A stretch of 8,065 nt of DNA from Phycisphaerae bacterium (GTDB lineage: Bacteria; Planctomycetota; Phycisphaerae; Sedimentisphaerales; SG8-4), in contig JAUVYQ010000121.1 in assembly GCA_030603035.1 (NCBI GenBank), positions 1 to 8,065 on the forward strand, given 5' to 3'. This document shows, one piece after another, positions 5,212 through 8,065 of the stretch; position 1 is the first letter of the stretch; each line of letters begins with the position of its first letter. The notes under the pieces were generated by a model, which saw only the letters and a program-made list of their open reading frames with translations, was not told where the DNA came from and did not search any database. The translations under genes were made by a program, and so were the position numbers.

Positions 5212-5266
5212 CCGTTAGAAATTCCGCAGTGCTAAAAACAGTGCAAAAATCGCAGATTTCTAACGG
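5212..5266. repeat. TTAGAAAT palindrome, copy 2, in the leader of the TIM-barrel gene
   Basis: CCGTTAGAAAT (5212-5222) and ATTTCTAACGG (5256-5266) form a perfect 11-bp inverted repeat. Inside it, CAGTGC/ACAGTGC words repeat. It lies between the likely minus-strand promoter and the SD at 5189-5193, so it would form a hairpin in the 5' leader of the TIM-barrel mRNA. Confidence 0.82.
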
Positions 5267-5283
5267 GGTTCATATTTATTGTA

Positions 5284-5312
5284 ACATAACGCACCTTCAT
5301 CCTGCCTGTCAA
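5284..5312 (-). promoter_or_regulatory. Probable sigma70-type promoter for the TIM-barrel gene
   Basis: On the minus strand, a consensus TTGACA (5312-5307) is followed after 17 bp by TTATGT (5289-5284). Transcription would start near 5277, giving a leader of about 97 nt that includes the TTAGAAAT hairpin. The -35 is perfect; the -10 is weak. Confidence 0.55.
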
Positions 5313-5336
5313 ATCTTATTTCAAGCTGTTATATTA

Positions 5337-5369
5337 AGTTGCCTTGTTGGCCTGAATCGCCATAACCTT
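5337..5369 (+). repeat. 33-nt direct repeat, left copy
   Basis: Matches 5568-5600 at 29 of 33 positions, beginning AGTTG, with the invariant core CTTGTTGGCCTGAATC. The two copies are now 231 bp apart because a MITE lies between them; without the MITE and one target duplication the period would be 50 bp. This copy's -10-like position reads CATAAC, so it is probably not a promoter. Confidence 0.85.
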
Positions 5370-5377
5370 AAAAAGAT

Positions 5378-5550
5378 GTAACCGTTCACGGGTTTAAACC
5401 AGCGTCTATAGCTCAATATAGCTGATTTTTGTTATTGTGCAAGGTGTTTTTAAGATTTATTTAAAGATTTTATAAGATTTTTTGGCGAAATAGTTAATCC
5501 AATCGTCCATAACAGCTCAAAATCAGCATACTTACCCCGTGAACGGTTAC
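5378..5550. mobile_element. MITE, 173 bp, with 15-bp TIRs and 8-bp target duplication
   Basis: The ends GTAACCGTTCACGGG (5378-5392) and CCCGTGAACGGTTAC (5536-5550) are perfect inverted repeats. Directly outside both ends stands the same 8-mer AAAAAGAT (5370-5377 and 5551-5558), the expected target-site duplication. The interior is AT-rich and carries a second, inner inverted repeat (GCTGATTTT at 5421-5429, AAAATCAGC at 5519-5527) but no ORF, so it must have been moved by a transposase encoded elsewhere. The exact duplication and perfect ends suggest a recent insertion. It sits in the divergent regulatory region, about 30 bp upstream of the likely transporter promoter. Confidence 0.92.
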
Positions 5551-5567
5551 AAAAAGATTTCTTTTTG

Positions 5568-5600
5568 AGTTGTCTTGTTGGCCTGAATCTCTATAATCTT
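5568..5600 (+). repeat. 33-nt direct repeat, right copy
   Basis: Second copy of the repeat at 5337-5369. In this copy the 3' part has become or stayed TATAAT, which creates the transporter promoter. Paired copies next to a promoter would suit a regulator that binds two sites. Confidence 0.85.
5570..5597 (+). promoter_or_regulatory. Sigma70-type promoter for the transporter gene
   Basis: TTGTCT (5570-5575), a 16-bp spacer and a consensus TATAAT (5592-5597). The start would be near 5604, giving a leader of about 175 nt. The promoter lies wholly within the right copy of the 33-nt direct repeat. Confidence 0.65.
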
Positions 5601-5605
5601 GCTTG

Positions 5606-5668
5606 CACCTGTGGTTGCCTGCACAGGTTACGCTCGCCGCGATGCGTCGCAGCGGGCAGGCACAGGTG
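5606..5668 (+). promoter_or_regulatory. Leader with alternative hairpins before the transporter gene
   Basis: CACCTGTG (5606-5613) can pair perfectly with CACAGGTG (5661-5668), closing a long arm that also contains CCTGC (5618-5622) with GCAGG (5656-5660). The same left strand can instead pair over 7 bp with the nearer CACAGGT (5622-5628). The two pairings exclude each other. This could be a switch, or just a mobile palindrome with internal duplications. No T-run or masked SD shows which state would be off, and no known riboswitch class is recognised. Confidence 0.45.
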
Positions 5669-5779
5669 AAAATTGTCTTTTATAGAGGGCGATATTCTGA
5701 GACAATGTAAATTCCTTAACGATAAGAACGGTTAGCTTATTCACGATGAATATTAATACTTTTAGTGAAGGAGAACAGG

Positions 5780-7621
5780 ATGGATTGGCCATTGTACATT
5801 AAGTTGAGTGTAATGATGTTTCTGGAGTATGCTATTTGGGGGGCGTGGGCACCGGTGCTGGCGGCACGTCTGTTGGGGCCGTTGAAGATGAGCGGCAAAC
5901 AGACCGGCTGGATTTACGCCACTCTACCCTTGGCGTGCATCATCTCGCCCCTAATTGCCGGCCAGATTGCTGACAAGTGGGTGAACACGGAGCGATTACT
6001 TGCCGTCGCCCATCTGATTGGAGCGATGTTGCTGTATGCCGCTGTTCGTAAGAATACCTTCAAAAGTCTCTTTCTCGTGATGCTCTTCTACTCCTTGTGC
6101 TATGCTGCCACGCTGCCGCTGGTCAACGCCCTGATGTTTCAGAAGTTGGCTGAAAACAACCTTGATATCAGCAAACACTCTCCCAACATCTTTATCTGGG
6201 CTCCCATCGCCTGGGCACTGGTCGGCTACTGCCTCACCGGCTGGCGCTGGAAATTCAAAACAGGAGAACAGGGACGCGACTGTCTTTACCTGGCTGCCAT
6301 CTTGTCGGTGATTATGGCCGTAAGTTGCTTGTTTCTCCCTGACACTCCGCCTGCAAAATCAGGCAAAATACCAATCGTCGAGGCCATGGCAATGCTGGGC
6401 AATAGCAATTTCCTGATTTTCATTGTCATCTCAATGGTTGTTGCCGGCTTGATGCAGTTTTACTTCCTCGGCACAGCACGGTTTATGCAGGATATGGGAA
6501 TTCCTCCTAAGAACGTGCCCGCATCGATGGCAATTGCACAGGCGGTCCAGGCAATCGCAACGTTCTTTGTTCTGGGCTACTTCCTGACAAACCTCGGATA
6601 CAAATGGACATTGACCGTGGGAGCGGCCTGCTGGCTGTTGATGTATATCGTTTATGTCGGAACAAAGCCGCGCTGGCTCATCGTCCTCTCGCAATCGCTG
6701 CATGGACTCGCATACGTGTTCTTCATCATTGCCGGCCAGATATTGGCAGAAATCCTGGCGCCTGAGGAAATTCGTAATTCGATGCAGGCCCTTATCTTTG
6801 CAGCCACGGTAGGCGTCGGCCTCTTCTTCGGTACGCAGTTTGCAGGCGTAATTATGGATAAATTCAGGAAAGAGGATAAGTTCCAATGGCGTCCGATTTT
6901 CCTTGTGCCTTGTGTTATTGCGCTCGTGTGCGCCGTTGCATTCGTTTCGTTCTTCAAAGAACCGCCCAAAGATATGGGGGCACAGGAAGTCGTGGGCGAA
7001 TCTCACGTATTGAACCAGCCGCCGAAGGGATTTGTGGCGCTGTTCAACGGTAATGACCTGACGAGCTGGAAAGGATTGGTGGGCAGTCCGGTAACCCGGG
7101 CCGAGATGAGCCCGCAGGATTTGGCAAAGGCCCAGGTCAAGGCGGACGAGCAGATGCGCGCCCACTGGCAGGTGGTTGACGGTGTGCTGGTTTTTGACGG
7201 CAGGGGACACAGTCTCTGCACAGCGAAGGACTACGGCGATTTCGAGCTGCTCGTCGACTGGAAAATCGGAGCCGGCGGGGACAGCGGTATCTATCTGCGT
7301 GGCTCGCCGCAGGTGCAGATATGGGACCCGGCGCAGAGGCCGGAAGGCTCCGGCGGGCTCTACAACAATAAGGAAGGGCCCAGCAAGCCGTTGAAATGTG
7401 CTGACAATCCGGTTGGCCAATGGAACACATTCAGGATTATTATGACCGGCGAGCGCGTAACGGTGTACCTCAATGACGTGCTGGTGGTTGATGACGTGGT
7501 GCTGGAGAACTACTGGGAGCGGGACAAGCCCATCTACCCCGTAGGCCAGATAGAGCTTCAGTCCCACAGCAGCCAGCTGTATTTCAGAAACGTATTTATC
7601 CGTGAGATTCCACCGACTTAA
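5780..7621 (+). CDS. MFS nucleoside:H+ symporter-like transporter fused to a DUF1080 (3-keto-disaccharide hydrolase-like) domain
   Basis: A 613-residue membrane protein. Residues 1-400 form a 12-helix major facilitator of the nucleoside:H+ symporter type: EYAIWGAWAPVL in helix 1, SPLIAGQIAD at the end of helix 2, and helices near 7-32, 43-66, 73-90, 96-120, 137-157, 170-190, 213-235, 250-272, 278-297, 302-328, 341-365 and 374-397. A ~20-residue linker leads to a complete DUF1080 domain (417-613): LFNGNDLTSWKG at the start, GGDSGIYLRG (499-508) then VQIWD, GSGGLYNN, PVGQWNTFRI, VTVYLNDVLVVDD and LYFRNVFIRE. ATG 5780 has AAGGAG (5768-5773) 6 nt upstream; the in-frame GTG 5765 has no SD. With 12 helices the DUF1080 domain should face the cytosol, unlike the usual exported members. 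Likely role: uptake of a sugar or glycoside coupled to its cleavage. The real substrate may not be a nucleoside. Confidence 0.9.
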   Translation: MDWPLYIKLSVMMFLEYAIWGAWAPVLAARLLGPLKMSGKQTGWIYATLPLACIISPLIAGQIADKWVNTERLLAVAHLIGAMLLYAAVRKNTFKSLFLVMLFYSLCYAATLPLVNALMFQKLAENNLDISKHSPNIFIWAPIAWALVGYCLTGWRWKFKTGEQGRDCLYLAAILSVIMAVSCLFLPDTPPAKSGKIPIVEAMAMLGNSNFLIFIVISMVVAGLMQFYFLGTARFMQDMGIPPKNVPASMAIAQAVQAIATFFVLGYFLTNLGYKWTLTVGAACWLLMYIVYVGTKPRWLIVLSQSLHGLAYVFFIIAGQILAEILAPEEIRNSMQALIFAATVGVGLFFGTQFAGVIMDKFRKEDKFQWRPIFLVPCVIALVCAVAFVSFFKEPPKDMGAQEVVGESHVLNQPPKGFVALFNGNDLTSWKGLVGSPVTRAEMSPQDLAKAQVKADEQMRAHWQVVDGVLVFDGRGHSLCTAKDYGDFELLVDWKIGAGGDSGIYLRGSPQVQIWDPAQRPEGSGGLYNNKEGPSKPLKCADNPVGQWNTFRIIMTGERVTVYLNDVLVVDDVVLENYWERDKPIYPVGQIELQSHSSQLYFRNVFIREIPPT

Positions 7622-7676
7622 AGATAAAAATTAAACGAACAGGGGGGTAGGGCTCCGTTACATCCGAATCGGTGAA

Positions 7677-7767
7677 TTGTCATTGCGAGGCCGCAAAATG
7701 TGGCCGTGGCAATCTCGTGGTATCGAACGACGGAGATTGCTTCGGCCTAAAGGCCTCGCAATGACAA
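7677..7767. repeat. REP/MITE-like palindrome (CATTGCGAGG family)
   Basis: The ends TTGTCATTGCGAGGCC (7677-7692) and GGCCTCGCAATGACAA (7752-7767) are perfect 16-bp inverted repeats, and an inner pair GCAATCTC (7709-7716) with GAGATTGC (7733-7740) continues the hairpin. Palindromes with CATTGCGAG ends and GCAATCTC inner arms are widespread in intergenic DNA of many bacteria. It lies 55 nt after the transporter gene and may act as its transcript end; no classical T-tailed terminator is seen there. Confidence 0.85.
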
Positions 7768-7798
7768 ACTATCCTTTGAGCAGTGGGCTCCCGGGTTG

Positions 7799-7905
7799 CC
7801 ATTTTGCAAAGCCTCCCCCCGGACGCAATCCCTGCTTTCGCAGGGACGAGCTTGCACCCGTGGAAACGGGTGGACGTTTGGGGACCCCAATAAATCGCAA
7901 AATGG
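7799..7905. repeat. Compound palindrome with a chain of small hairpins
   Basis: Outer arms CCATTTTGC (7799-7807) and GCAAAATGG (7897-7905) are perfect. Between them lie CCCTGC-TTTC-GCAGGG (about 7830-7845), CACCCGT-GGAA-ACGGGTG (about 7856-7873) and the self-complementary TTGGGGACCCCAA. It looks like a structured repeat element, not a gene. Function unknown. Confidence 0.65.
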
Positions 7906-7973
7906 GGCCCCTCCAAAATAATTCCGGCTTGGTTCAAATCAGGGTAACAAATGGGGTGGGTGTAGATATATAA

Positions 7974-8062
7974 CGATTCCTGCCGATGTGAGGGGTAAGA
8001 GTAACAATTAACATTGCCCTTCAATCGAAAGGAATCGATATGATTACTAACAACATCGGCAG
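7974..8062 (+). promoter_or_regulatory. Structured leader over the start of the next gene
   Basis: CGATTCC (7974-7980) can pair with GGAATCG (8031-8037), which covers the SD. The adjoining CTGCCGATGT (7980-7989) pairs perfectly with ACATCGGCAG (8053-8062) just inside the coding region. The pairs cross, so they form either a pseudoknot or alternative folds. A local ATCGA/TCGAT stem (8024-8028, 8035-8039) would instead display AAGGAA in its loop. This could be translational control, or partly a chance palindrome. Confidence 0.4.
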
Positions 8063-8065
8063 AAT
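8040..8065 (+). CDS. Start of an unidentified gene, cut by the window edge
   Basis: ATG 8040 is preceded by AAAGGA (8028-8033) at a 6-nt spacing, a strong SD. Only eight full codons (MITNNIGR) are visible, too few to name a family. It is more than 400 nt past the transporter, so probably a separate transcription unit. Confidence 0.5.

Noticed and set aside
5337..5600. Direct repeats as a possible CRISPR array
   Set aside because: Only two copies, imperfect, 231 bp apart, and the material between them is a MITE with terminal inverted repeats and a target duplication.
6431..7567. 378-codon open frame on the minus strand
   Set aside because: It is the shadow of the transporter-DUF1080 gene, whose plus-strand reading has clear domains and an SD; the minus-strand protein resembles nothing.
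8040..8065. Next gene as a flagellin, from the start MITNNIGR and a nearby GCCGATGT resembling a sigma28 -10
   Set aside because: Eight residues are too few, and no matching -35 is found at the right spacing.

Overview
The window carries the 3' end of a bacterial ribosomal RNA operon (23S, then 5S) and then a mix of small accessory genes, repeats and two larger metabolic genes. The best guess for the organism is a planctomycete, possibly of the Phycisphaerae type and known mainly from metagenomes. This rests on a transporter fused to a DUF1080 (3-keto-disaccharide hydrolase-like) domain, a Tat-exported sugar isomerase/epimerase-like TIM-barrel protein, and intergenic DNA full of small palindromes and A/T-rich slippage repeats. 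It is an inference from gene content; the rRNA was not placed phylogenetically.

Layout. 1-757 is the 3' third of 23S rRNA (peptidyl-transferase centre and sarcin-ricin loop present). 758-987 is a repeat-rich spacer without a tRNA. 988-1096 is a complete 5S rRNA. From there to about 3771 lies an accessory block of small, mostly AT-richer genes: a clan AA aspartic protease (1142-1504), an overlapping DUF4160/DUF2442 pair (1748-2207), a TPR protein (2485-3006) and a HEPN-like protein (3133-3663). The last 10-30 nt of the 5S gene recurs after the protease (1508-1539), before the DUF4160 pair (1643-1660) and after it (2220-2283). Each copy is followed by an intrinsic terminator, and two of the three terminators are nearly the same sequence. 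The block ends with a shrunken 5S relic (3693-3771). It reads as a row of independently transcribed gene cassettes stacked behind a 5S gene, with the 5S 3' end acting as junction or scar. No integrase or transposase is in view.

3772-4289 has no confident gene. 4290-5180 (minus) encodes the Tat-signal TIM-barrel protein; it has its own SD and a likely promoter, with a palindrome in its leader. 5181-5779 is a 600-bp divergent intergenic region. It contains a textbook 173-bp MITE (15-bp perfect terminal inverted repeats, 8-bp target duplication) dropped between two copies of a 33-nt direct repeat; the second copy includes a good promoter for the rightward gene, followed by a leader with mutually exclusive hairpins. 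5780-7621 encodes a 613-residue nucleoside:H+ symporter-like MFS protein with a C-terminal DUF1080 domain. 7622-8039 is non-coding and rich in palindromes. A new gene probably begins at 8040 and runs off the window.

Working together. The isomerase-like protein and the transporter-hydrolase fusion are divergent neighbours, and both families occur in routes that break glycosides through 3-keto sugars, so a small sugar uptake and processing unit is plausible. The cassette genes behind the 5S look like accessory or defence/toxin-antitoxin-type genes with their own promoters and terminators, unrelated to rRNA function.
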